A program made the position numbers and the translations under genes. Shown here piece after piece: positions 35,911-43,760 of a DNA stretch of 64,000 bases. Origin of the DNA: Collimonas pratensis (lineage in GTDB: Bacteria; Pseudomonadota; Gammaproteobacteria; Burkholderiales; Burkholderiaceae_D). The notes beneath the pieces were generated by a model. It did no database searches. It saw only the letters and a program-made list of their open reading frames with translations, and had not been told where the DNA came from. Position 1 is the stretch's first letter. Each line of letters opens with the position of its first letter. The stretch spans positions 1,922,001-1,986,000 of the forward strand of contig NZ_CP013234.1 in NCBI RefSeq assembly GCF_001584185.1. The letters are read 5' to 3'.

Positions 35911-36569
35911 TGCACCAGGTCAGTAATACGTCGAAACTCCACAACCCACACCCACGGGTTTGCATCCCAGCTGCCGGTGCCGTAGAGGGACTCCCAGATG
36001 CGCCGATAATTTGCCAACTCTGGCGCCACTTTATAATCGAAGTCATAACACTCATAGAGGTACGTCTCAGCACCTTCCGCGCGGGCGTCGGCGCAGCTGA
36101 TGTCATTCAAACGCTCGACGCGCACGTCGGTGATGTCCAGTAGGATGCGGCTGGCGGCGCGCGGCATGAAAATGGAAGGGCGGTTGTGCCATTCCGGTAT
36201 AGGACCGTTGCGACGACTAGCGGAGAGTGCGGCGCCGTCAAACCGGTAGGCAAGCCCAAGATCAAGCGTCATATCGACAAAATGCCACTCGTCACGCTTC
36301 TTCTTGTCGCTGAATCTAGTTTCCCAGCGGCCAAAGGCGACGAAAGTCTCACGCACCCAGTGCCGATCGCCTGGCTGCCCGTAGGGGCACGGTCGCTTAC
36401 TTTGCTGCAGCAAACGCAGCAGTGCGGCCGGATCACCGTCCCAGGGCAGGATTGCGCCGTCCGTGACCATTTTCGGTTGAGGATTGATGACTCGCCGGGT
36501 TTGTCCCTTCCGGTCGTCCAAGAGGGCACGCACCATGGCGCCGGAATATAGGATGGGTAGTTCTTTCAT
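35907..36569 (-). CDS. Phage-related protein, ASCH-like
   Basis: This 220-residue protein begins MKELPILYSGAMVRALLDD and contains KGQTRRVINPQP and HWVRETF, the pattern of a prophage protein family with a PUA/ASCH-like RNA-binding fold. Its role is not established. ATG 36569 follows AAGG and overlaps the stop of the previous gene. It sits in a row of six coupled genes. GC and codon use look close to the chromosome, so the module is adapted to this host or a relative. Confidence 0.8.
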   Translation of the reverse strand: MKELPILYSGAMVRALLDDRKGQTRRVINPQPKMVTDGAILPWDGDPAALLRLLQQSKRPCPYGQPGDRHWVRETFVAFGRWETRFSDKKKRDEWHFVDMTLDLGLAYRFDGAALSASRRNGPIPEWHNRPSIFMPRAASRILLDITDVRVERLNDISCADARAEGAETYLYECYDFDYKVAPELANYRRIWESLYGTGSWDANPWVWVVEFRRITDLVQ

Positions 36570-36742
36570 GGCCGTACCTTGATAGACGCAAGGGCTGCAA
36601 GACAGCGAGGGCAAGTTACCGCCTCGTTGTTGATCACCCATGTGGATGTTTTCATATTTATAGAGCGCGGCGATTTAAAGCAGAGTGCAGATACTGCGCC
36701 GTTCAGGTGATTGATCTTGCCCGCTTTGTGGACGATTCTCAT
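36566..36742 (-). CDS. Small phage-like zinc-finger protein
   Basis: This 58-residue protein has a likely zinc site from His4 or His12, Cys20 and the CPRC pair near the C-terminus. This is a common layout for small phage early proteins. Its start (36742) and stop overlap its neighbours by ATGA at both ends, which strongly supports it as real despite its size. The function is unknown. Confidence 0.7.
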   Translation of the reverse strand: MRIVHKAGKINHLNGAVSALCFKSPRSINMKTSTWVINNEAVTCPRCLAALASIKVRP

Positions 36743-37347
36743 GACCGTACCCTTGCAAGTAGATCGCGGCCGGATATGACCAAGTCGTCGGCGGTAGCGT
36801 ACCAGTGATGGCACTTAATATAAGCATGCTCACCACTGCCGCTATGATGAGCAAGTTTGTTGCTCAATCTATTAATAATTTCCATGTCACTCAGTACCGG
36901 AGGAACTGGCGGTGGTGGCACTGGCGCAGCTGCTATCATGGCGCGGTAGACTTTATTACCGGTCCATATCCTGTTAATTGCAGTCGTGTCCAATCTGATT
37001 GATTCCGCACCTACCATTTGCATAGCGTCAGTAGGATCAATCGGAACCAATTTCCATCCGTCCAACAAGGCCGCTGACGCCTGGTTCGGCGCGGCCATTG
37101 CGGCGCGGGTGAGCACCTGACAGGCTGGGCATTCCGGGTCACGGGTATCACGCCCTTCGAGTTCGTCAGGGCATTCGCCACCATAGATGTGCGCAATCTT
37201 GCCAGTGCCCACGTCAACCAACTGCTGCTGTGGCGAAGCTAGGGGTGCGTAATTTTCCGTGGCGACGGCGATCAGACCCTGAAGTCGATGTACTTCGGTC
37301 TGCCATTCGCAGACCTGGCGTTGCAGTAGTTCAGTCTTGTTGATCAT
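36739..37347 (-). CDS. Phage-like protein of unknown function
   Basis: This 202-residue protein has an N-terminal coiled-coil stretch (about 3-25), a Cys-containing segment CPDELEGRDTRDPECPAC that could bind a metal, a proline-rich linker (VPPPPVPPV) and a C-terminal helical part. Many phages carry similar patchwork early proteins with no known role. ATG 37347 overlaps the upstream stop by ATGA. Confidence 0.75.
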   Translation of the reverse strand: MINKTELLQRQVCEWQTEVHRLQGLIAVATENYAPLASPQQQLVDVGTGKIAHIYGGECPDELEGRDTRDPECPACQVLTRAAMAAPNQASAALLDGWKLVPIDPTDAMQMVGAESIRLDTTAINRIWTGNKVYRAMIAAAPVPPPPVPPVLSDMEIINRLSNKLAHHSGSGEHAYIKCHHWYATADDLVISGRDLLARVRS

Positions 37348-37646
37348 AAAGTTGTCTTTCTGGCGCCGATCCATTCGGCGAACGTCCCGTGAAACCAATC
37401 AGCCTGAAGGAAATCGCTGTAGTTCTTCTGGGGCCGCGTCATCGTTGGCAAGGCGCGAATTTCGCCATACTCAACCCCGGCCGATGGATGGCAATTGCTG
37501 ATTTGGTGGGCTTTGTCACCATCAAATACGACGCCGATATAGTGACCGCGATCAGCTGCAATCACGCCCGGTTTGGCGTAGACGGTGACGCCTCGGCCGA
37601 GCTCGGCCGGCACGCCGTAGTGCTTGCGGACATATTCGCACGCCAT
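37344..37646 (-). CDS. Phage-like protein of unknown function
   Basis: This 100-residue protein resembles small phage or plasmid proteins with a barrel-like core: GVTVYAKPGVIAADRGHYIGVVF. There are no catalytic motifs. Its ATG overlaps the previous gene's TAA as TAATG, and its stop overlaps the next start, so translation is coupled. Confidence 0.75.
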   Translation of the reverse strand: MACEYVRKHYGVPAELGRGVTVYAKPGVIAADRGHYIGVVFDGDKAHQISNCHPSAGVEYGEIRALPTMTRPQKNYSDFLQADWFHGTFAEWIGARKTTL

Positions 37647-38230
37647 TACAGACCGCCTTCCTGAAGCTCCTGCAACGAGTTTTCGCTGATGACCCGCATC
37701 GGGAGATCCTCGTTATCAACCCAGTAGCCGCGGTCGTGGTCGTATCGCCGGACGAACAGCGCGCGCTCGTGAAACTGATCGGTCGGCTCGCCTTCCATTT
37801 CAGGAATGGTGTAGCTATCATAGGGGCCGCCATATGTCGGCACCATCCCAAGTTCTGGATGTCCAATCACCATGAAGAAGTCGCGGCGCGTTATAGGGCA
37901 CTTGGCAGGGAACTCCGCCCATTGCGCGGTGCAAGTGAGCGCTTCCGTTCCAACTTTGGCGTATGCCGCCTTGAGGGCGTGGTGATCTTCGTGCCGGCAG
38001 AACAGCATCATTGCGAAGTTGGCGACGTCGACGGGGTCGCCTTTGGCCACGGCGCCGAGGAGCAGTTCGGCCAGGCGCTCGCCGGAGCACTGGCTGATGT
38101 CATGCCAGCCGCCGAAGCCTTGCTGACGCTTAACGTGCAGCTTGTCCTTCATGGCCTTGCAGAACAGGTCGACCGCGTGGTCGTCCAATAGCGCGGCTTC
38201 GTCGGTGTGCGTGATGGGGTTTGCAGTCAT
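37646..38230 (-). CDS. Phage-like protein, first gene of the coupled operon
   Basis: The N-terminal half of this 194-residue protein (KRQQGFGGWHDISQCSGERL, then GDPVDVANFAMML) matches a family frequent in prophages and phage genomes, without known function. The C-terminal half contains a separate Tyr/Pro-rich segment that may have been joined secondarily. Its promoter must lie in the 32 bp before the divergent membrane-protein gene or inside that gene. Confidence 0.75.
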   Translation of the reverse strand: MTANPITHTDEAALLDDHAVDLFCKAMKDKLHVKRQQGFGGWHDISQCSGERLAELLLGAVAKGDPVDVANFAMMLFCRHEDHHALKAAYAKVGTEALTCTAQWAEFPAKCPITRRDFFMVIGHPELGMVPTYGGPYDSYTIPEMEGEPTDQFHERALFVRRYDHDRGYWVDNEDLPMRVISENSLQELQEGGL

Positions 38231-38262
38231 GATAGGATTCCTTCAAAACAACAGGGGGAATA

Positions 38263-38958
38263 ATGAATAAAGCGTTTCGAGACACTGCCGGCGGCATTGC
38301 AATCGCCATTGCCCTGCTTGCCGCGGGCTATTTTTTGGGTACGTTTCATACTCACCCTCTGACAAAGGCGGCTGATTTTCCTGCTTGGGTCCAAGCCATT
38401 GGTTCGATTGTCGCCATATTTGCCGCAATTGGGATTTCTTATACGCAGCAGAGAAATGCGATAAAGCGAGAGAGCCGCAAAGTGATCGACGAGAATCTGT
38501 ATACCGTGAAATCCATTCGCGACGAACTTGCTGTATTGAGCGAAGGATTTGAACTCCATGTCGGCAAGGAGATTCGGTCTCTTAAGCGCGGCGATATACT
38601 TTTGATTGAATGGAATCCGGCGGAACGACCCTTTGTAGTTTACGAGGCTTGTGCTAGTCAGCTTGGGAAAATTGACGACGATCGACTGCGAAAAAACATC
38701 ATCTACGCATTTGCTCAGGCTCGCGGCCTGGTCCTTTCTATCAGAACCAACACTCGCCTCATTGAGCGACTGGACGCTGCGCAAGCCAGCCCCATTGTTC
38801 CAGGCGATGAAAGGCGACAACAGTCCATCGACGTTTGCGAGGATGGGCTCAAGAGTTACGCGATGAGGATCAAGCTCGCATATGCCAGGGCGAAAGCGAC
38901 AGAAATCGAATTCAACGCTGCGGTTGGAAGTTACCTCGAAAGGAATGCTGTCGAATAA
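38263..38958 (+). CDS. Membrane protein, phage moron-like (type 1)
   Basis: This 231-residue protein has two N-terminal hydrophobic segments (about residues 10-28 and 42-60, with WVQAIGSIVAIFAAIGI) and a long soluble, charged domain. The second helix motif W-x-QAIG-x-I-x-AI recurs in the truncated protein at 41211. Such small envelope proteins are often carried by prophages as passenger genes that alter the host surface or exclude other phages. No enzyme motif is visible. Confidence 0.75.
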   Translation: MNKAFRDTAGGIAIAIALLAAGYFLGTFHTHPLTKAADFPAWVQAIGSIVAIFAAIGISYTQQRNAIKRESRKVIDENLYTVKSIRDELAVLSEGFELHVGKEIRSLKRGDILLIEWNPAERPFVVYEACASQLGKIDDDRLRKNIIYAFAQARGLVLSIRTNTRLIERLDAAQASPIVPGDERRQQSIDVCEDGLKSYAMRIKLAYARAKATEIEFNAAVGSYLERNAVE

Positions 38959-38960
38959 GT

Positions 38961-38999
38961 TCACGCAACCCTCGCAATCTCGCGCTCATGGGCGAAGTT
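38961..38999 (-). pseudogene. Duplicated 3' end of the cytosine methyltransferase gene
   Basis: These 39 bases match 39535-39573, the last 13 codons including stop of the methyltransferase gene, with one mismatch (34 bases perfect). Nothing upstream in frame belongs to the methyltransferase, so this is a detached 3' fragment. It marks a recombination joint next to the 91-residue ORF. Confidence 0.85.
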
Positions 39000-39256
39000 A
39001 CTCACTTTTGATGTCATAGCTTCATCATCAAATGACCTGCGCCAGACGAGCGCGAGATCACGGCAATATTTCGTGGTCGCGAGAATCGGCTTCATGCTAA
39101 GCTCGCATTCGAATGATCAAATGCGAAGTTCGTTTGACCCAGCCCACCTATTTGATACAGACCGCTTGAAAAGCAGATCGCACGAATCTGCGCGGTTTTG
39201 CTGTCTGGTGCTACTGGGGTTCTTGTCATAATAAAAATATATTTTTCGGGGGGGAT

Positions 39257-39532
39257 ATGGGGGAGCGCGTCAAAGTTCTTTACAAGGGGTTTGAACTGTC
39301 TTTGTTGCCGATTGCGGAGAGCGGAACGTCGCCGGCGCATTCGCGCTATTCGTATAGCTTGCACATTTGCCATCGGACCGTTGCGGTGTCTCAGGACGGT
39401 AGAAAGGCACATTCTTTTTCCTACCCGACGCCGATCTTTGCAAGTGAAGTTGAAGCGATCGGCGCCGCGTACGAACGTGGGTGTCAGGTCATTGACGGCG
39501 CTTGGGGAGATCGCAACGGAAGGTATTTGTGA
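39257..39532 (+). CDS. Small hypothetical protein
   Basis: This 91-residue protein has no recognised family. It looks like a compact alpha/beta protein (HSRYSYSLHICHRTVAV, PTPIFASEVEAIGAAYERGCQVIDG). A GGGGGGG run lies before ATG 39257. It lies in the 540-bp segment bounded by the duplicated methyltransferase ends and converges with that gene, three bases from its stop. It is probably a passenger gene brought in with the joint. Confidence 0.6.
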   Translation: MGERVKVLYKGFELSLLPIAESGTSPAHSRYSYSLHICHRTVAVSQDGRKAHSFSYPTPIFASEVEAIGAAYERGCQVIDGAWGDRNGRYL

Positions 39533-39534
39533 GA

Positions 39535-41172
39535 TCACACAACCCTCGCAATCTCGCGCTCATGGGCGAAGTTCAAGGCATTGTGAATGCGCCGGCCGAT
39601 CCAATACATGCACGGTACCGCCATTGAATTGCCTAGGGCTTTGTAGCGTGGGCCATCGGGTGCCATTTGCTTCGCCTCCACGAGGGTGATTAGCGGATAC
39701 TCGGCGCGCAGGTAGGCGATCCATTCTTCCATCTCGTGGGGTTTGACGGACGAACCCCGTGCGGTCGGGATTAGCGTGTAATCGTCTGGGAATCCCTGCA
39801 GGCGTTCGCACTCGCGCGGCGTGAGGCGACGTACTGCCATCCCGATCATTGCCATTGGCTTGCCTTGCCCAGCCTTTCCGCCTCCTGTAGATAGTGCCCC
39901 GGTACGACTGCCGTCGCCGCCCTCTATCCGGATTTCGGAGCGGCTGTTTTCGGCGAAGGCCGCTACAATCGGCTGGCCGCGCCCGGTGCCATCTTCGCTG
40001 GCGTCAAATCCTTCAGCCTTCAATGTGTGCGTTACGTCGCCAGTGACACAAACCGCCGGAGGCTGGCCGCCGTTGGCATGGCTCTTATCGTGGTTACCAG
40101 ATCGCAGTGTTGGCGAAAGGTCGACACAAGCGTCGCGGCCGTTGTCTTTGCTGCTGAATGCAATAGGGAAGCCGGCACTGAATGCTGGAACCAACATGCC
40201 GCACTCTGCATCTTGCTGAGTTGCGCTTCCGGCAGCCTTGCCGTTTGAGAGCAGCGTTCCGGTAACGTCCTGCACTAAAAAGGTCTCTGACTCAAAATCG
40301 AGATGAGGTGATGCATGTGCACGACAAGCCGTAGCAACATTGATGCTGCCAGACGTATTGTTACCGCCAAAGGCTACTGGTTGAAGCCCTCCCGTGCATT
40401 CGAAATCTGTCCCGAGGCCGCCACCGCCTGAAGTGCGGCTGCTAATTGTGCCGGTAACGCCTTGCCCCGATTCACGGCTCGGCGGAGAATCCCGGCGCAT
40501 GCCTTCGAACTCAAAAAGTACCTCTGTGGGATCGAAGTCGTCTCTAGCACTTGCGACAACGAACACACGGCGGCGTCGTTGGGCCACTCCTGTGTATTGG
40601 GCATCGATGACCCGCCACGCGATTGTGCGCCTGGGTCCATATACACAACCAGCGTTCGGCCATGACTTTCGCCGGTGGCTTTTGTCCCTTGGAGGTTCGA
40701 GCTCGCAATCTTCGCCGGCAAGCCCTCCCAGAAAGCAGCCGAACGCATTCGTTTTGTCTGAGAGGACGCCTGGTACATTTTCCCAGACGAGAATCGCGGG
40801 CGGCTGTCCGCAAATAGTTCGAGTTGAATCAATGGCATCGGCGAGATTTACATAGGAGATTGTTAGTTGACCGCGGGCGTCATTCAAGCCGGCACGGAGT
40901 CCAGCCACCGAATAGGCCTGGCAGGGCGTACCGCCGACTAGGGCGTCTGGGGCCTCAACATCACCAGCGCGGATCATCGCCTCGATTTTTGTCATGTCGC
41001 CCAGGTTGACGACCTGCGGGTAGTGATGTGCAAGCACTGAAGAAGGAAATTTCTCGATCTCAGCAAACCATGCTGCGCGCCAGCCAAGGCACTCCCAGGC
41101 AACCGTCGCGGCTTCTATGCCACTACACACGGATCCGTAGGCGAACGGCCGCTTTGTTGGATCATTCTTCAT
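39535..41172 (-). CDS. dcm: DNA (cytosine-5) methyltransferase, phage type
   Basis: This 545-residue C5-cytosine methyltransferase has motif I ([13 protein letters not shown]), motif IV with catalytic Cys84 ([12 protein letters not shown]), motif VI (ENVPG, 131-135), motif VIII ([10 protein letters not shown]) and motif X ([15 protein letters not shown]). Between motifs VIII and IX lies a long variable insertion (about residues 230-440) of the kind found in prophage enzymes that protect phage DNA against host restriction. No restriction endonuclease is adjacent, so it is an orphan. The ATG at 41172 is 38 bp from the divergent membrane gene. The target sequence cannot be predicted. Confidence 0.93.
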   Translation of the reverse strand: MKNDPTKRPFAYGSVCSGIEAATVAWECLGWRAAWFAEIEKFPSSVLAHHYPQVVNLGDMTKIEAMIRAGDVEAPDALVGGTPCQAYSVAGLRAGLNDARGQLTISYVNLADAIDSTRTICGQPPAILVWENVPGVLSDKTNAFGCFLGGLAGEDCELEPPRDKSHRRKSWPNAGCVYGPRRTIAWRVIDAQYTGVAQRRRRVFVVASARDDFDPTEVLFEFEGMRRDSPPSRESGQGVTGTISSRTSGGGGLGTDFECTGGLQPVAFGGNNTSGSINVATACRAHASPHLDFESETFLVQDVTGTLLSNGKAAGSATQQDAECGMLVPAFSAGFPIAFSSKDNGRDACVDLSPTLRSGNHDKSHANGGQPPAVCVTGDVTHTLKAEGFDASEDGTGRGQPIVAAFAENSRSEIRIEGGDGSRTGALSTGGGKAGQGKPMAMIGMAVRRLTPRECERLQGFPDDYTLIPTARGSSVKPHEMEEWIAYLRAEYPLITLVEAKQMAPDGPRYKALGNSMAVPCMYWIGRRIHNALNFAHEREIARVV

Positions 41173-41210
41173 GCTACGATGCCATCCAAATAACGACCTG
41201 GGGAATCCTC

Positions 41211-41666
41211 GTGAAAGAAAAAGTCGTGGCTTGGATCGCGTCCGCAATAGGAGCCATTTTTTTGATGTTTCTCGCGTTTGGTTTGATACGCGCACTGCAA
41301 GCGCACGGCATTGGATCGAGCGAGGCCGCGGGATGGATGCAGGCAATTGGTGCGATTGGGGCGATCGGTGGTGCGTTTGGAATCGGACGACTGTTCAATC
41401 ATTTACTGAATCTTCCGCTGGCCTATTTCCAGGCACGACGCGTCGGCGATAGCGTCGCCCGCGTGCGCGAGTTGGAAAACATTCGCAATTTTCTGACCGG
41501 GAATGCCTTAACCGTCGTGATGGATTTGCTGTTTGCCGAGCGCATTATCACCGTCGAAAAGGGTGAGATTGTCGAGGAGGGCACGCACGACGAATTGATC
41601 CAGCGCCGTGGTGGCCGCTATGCCTCTTTGTGGCAGCACCAGACGGGGTATCTCCATGTCGCTTGA
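41211..41666 (+). pseudogene. Chimeric ORF: phage membrane protein fused to fragments of a type I secretion ABC transporter
   Basis: This 151-codon ORF (GTG start after GGGGAAT) joins three pieces in frame. Residues 1-60 are a two-helix membrane protein like the one at 38263 ([11 protein letters not shown]). Residues about 61-112 match the start of the membrane domain of HlyB-type transporters ([30 protein letters not shown]). Residues about 113-151 match the very end of the HlyB ATPase domain ([20 protein letters not shown]). Most of the transporter, including the Walker motifs, is missing, so it cannot pump. The last 11 bases overlap the intact hlyD start, which is the normal HlyB-HlyD layout. 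This is seen directly; whether it is real or an assembly join is open. Confidence 0.85.
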
Positions 41667-43062
41667 TACCTTGCGTCATCACTGGGAAATTGCACGGGCT
41701 TCGCTGATGGAAGAGCGGGTGCAGGGCAACCCTGTCAAGCGCCAGCGCGATGAAGTTGAATTCTTGCCTGCAGCGCTGGAGGTGCTGGAAACCCCCGCGT
41801 CGCCCGTCGGACGAGCGCTGATGTGGGCGCTGATGATCTTGTTTAGCATTGCGTTGATCTGGTCCGTCATCGGCAAGGTCGATGTTGTCGCCGTAGCACA
41901 AGGCAAGATTGTTCCTAATGGGAACAGTAAGGTGATCCAGCCGCTGGAGGCAGGCATCGTCAAAGCCATCCTGGTCGACAATGGCCAGCATGTCCGCCAG
42001 GGGCAAGCGTTGATTGAGCTGGACCCGACTGAAGCCACTGCCGATGTCGGTAAATCCAGAACTGCTCGGGTCGACGCTATGCTGACCTCCAACCGCGCCC
42101 GGGCGCTACTCGATGCGCAAGCAGCGAATATCGCACCGACTGTCAAACCGGTGCAGGACGCTGCGGAAGAGCGACAACGCGATACGCAGCGGTTCGCTGA
42201 AAGCGCCTTCTATGAATACCGCAGCAAGATCACCGGCTTGCGTTCAGAGTTACAAAAACGGACGCAAGAGCTGCAAACCACACAACATAAGATCACTGGC
42301 CTGCAACAGACTTTGCCAATGACCAAGGCGGAAGCGGAAGATTACCAGGCGCTGCTCAAACAAGACTACGTGCCACGCCACGCCTACCTGGAGAAGGAGC
42401 AGGCGCGCATTCAGCAAGAGCAGGATCTGGCCGGCCAGCAGAGTTATGCCAAGGAACTGCAAGCAACGATTCAGGAACAACGCAACGACATCGATACCGC
42501 CATTGCGCAGTTCCGCCGCGAGCAGTTGGATACGCTCAATCAGGCGCAACAGCAATTGACCCAAGACATGGGCGACGAAACCAAGTCGCAACAACGGCAG
42601 CGGCAGACGCATTTGATGGCGCCGATCGGCGGCACGGTGCAAGAGTTGGCGGTGCACACGATAGGTGGCGTGGTGACGCCGGCGCAGGCGTTACTGGTGA
42701 TTGTGCCGGACGATGCCGGACTGGAAGTGGAAGCACAGATTCTGAATCGGGATATTGGCTTTGTGCGTGCGGGACAGGATGTTGAAATCAAGCTGGATGC
42801 ATTTCCCTATACCCACTACGGAACGATTGCGGGCAAGGTTGCGTCGATCTCGCAAGATGCAGTCAAGGATGACAAATTGGGGTTGATTTATCCAGCGAGG
42901 GTCCAACTCAGCAATCATGTGATTGTTGCGGATGGCAAGAGCATCCAGCTGGAACCGGGGATGGCGAGTTCGGTGGAAATCAAGACCGAGCAGCGGCGGA
43001 TTATTGAGTATCTGTTGACACCGTTGTTGAAATATCGGAATGAAGCCTTAAAAGAACGATGA
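41656..43062 (+). CDS. Type I secretion periplasmic adaptor, HlyD family
   Basis: This 468-residue membrane-fusion protein has a cytoplasmic N-terminus, one transmembrane helix (about residues 53-72), a lipoyl-like half-motif ([23 protein letters not shown]), a long coiled-coil hairpin (about 130-320, rich in Gln/Glu) and a beta-barrel C-terminal part. It would bridge an HlyB ABC transporter and a TolC channel. The transporter gene upstream is reduced to fragments, so the adaptor would need a transporter from elsewhere. The reading frame is intact, suggesting the damage is recent. Confidence 0.94.
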   Translation: MSLDTLRHHWEIARASLMEERVQGNPVKRQRDEVEFLPAALEVLETPASPVGRALMWALMILFSIALIWSVIGKVDVVAVAQGKIVPNGNSKVIQPLEAGIVKAILVDNGQHVRQGQALIELDPTEATADVGKSRTARVDAMLTSNRARALLDAQAANIAPTVKPVQDAAEERQRDTQRFAESAFYEYRSKITGLRSELQKRTQELQTTQHKITGLQQTLPMTKAEAEDYQALLKQDYVPRHAYLEKEQARIQQEQDLAGQQSYAKELQATIQEQRNDIDTAIAQFRREQLDTLNQAQQQLTQDMGDETKSQQRQRQTHLMAPIGGTVQELAVHTIGGVVTPAQALLVIVPDDAGLEVEAQILNRDIGFVRAGQDVEIKLDAFPYTHYGTIAGKVASISQDAVKDDKLGLIYPARVQLSNHVIVADGKSIQLEPGMASSVEIKTEQRRIIEYLLTPLLKYRNEALKER

Positions 43063-43067
43063 AATGA

Positions 43068-43760
43068 CAAACTCATTTTTTTATGAGACCAAATTGATGA
43101 AATAAAGTGAATCGACGAACAGGAAATTCCATACAGGTTTTTTCCAACACTCTGTTAAAAATAAAGGCAAATATGAGATTTTTGAATATATCATCTTTTT
43201 TTATTATCTTAATGTGGTCAAATTTTATTTATGCTGAAGAAAGTATGGATAGTATTATGTCCAAATTAAAATTCGCCACCGAGGTCAAAGTGGATTTATT
43301 AGATTGTTGCTCACATCCTTATTTTGGCGTTGACGAAAAATACTTTGATGCTCAATCGTGTAAATTCGAAATAGATAGAAATGAAATAAATAAATTTATT
43401 GCTGCATTCAATGCAGAAAATTTACATTTCGATGACAGAAAATATTATGGAGAACCAAGAGACAGAATATCGTTCACTCTTGAAAATGGTGAGGAAATAA
43501 AATTTTGGTTTTCGAGAAATTACCATAAAGAACAGCCTGTTTATGGTTATATTGATGGATCAGGTTTAAGCGGTAAATTTTCAATATTCACAAATCATAT
43601 CTTCATGAATTCGATATTTGATTTGGCTAAAAATTATAAAATTAAAGATATTAATCAAAGCAAATATTGTTCGACATTTTTGCAATAATTTATCATTAAA
43701 AATTAATGTAACTATTTAACCGTAATTCATCACGGGTGAATTTTTAAAAGAGATGAATAT
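43068..43760. other. AT-rich island segment
   Basis: This segment, holding the signal-peptide gene at 43173 and its flanks, is far richer in A and T than the GC-rich chromosome around it. The change begins at the hlyD stop and fades within the first part of the repeat protein gene. It points to DNA from a different source. Confidence 0.8.
43173..43688 (+). CDS. Secreted protein of unknown function, candidate immunity protein
   Basis: This 171-residue protein has a signal peptide (hydrophobic ISSFFIILMWSNF, cleavage after IYA) and a soluble domain with several cysteines (DLLDCCSHPYF and QSCKFE). I do not recognise a family. Its AT-rich composition, small size, export to the periplasm and position just before a large secreted protein with a metallopeptidase motif are what one expects of an immunity protein for a secreted toxin. 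The function is inferred from context alone. AAAGG precedes ATG 43173, and the frame extends upstream to 43107 without a signal. Confidence 0.7.
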   Translation: MRFLNISSFFIILMWSNFIYAEESMDSIMSKLKFATEVKVDLLDCCSHPYFGVDEKYFDAQSCKFEIDRNEINKFIAAFNAENLHFDDRKYYGEPRDRISFTLENGEEIKFWFSRNYHKEQPVYGYIDGSGLSGKFSIFTNHIFMNSIFDLAKNYKIKDINQSKYCSTFLQ

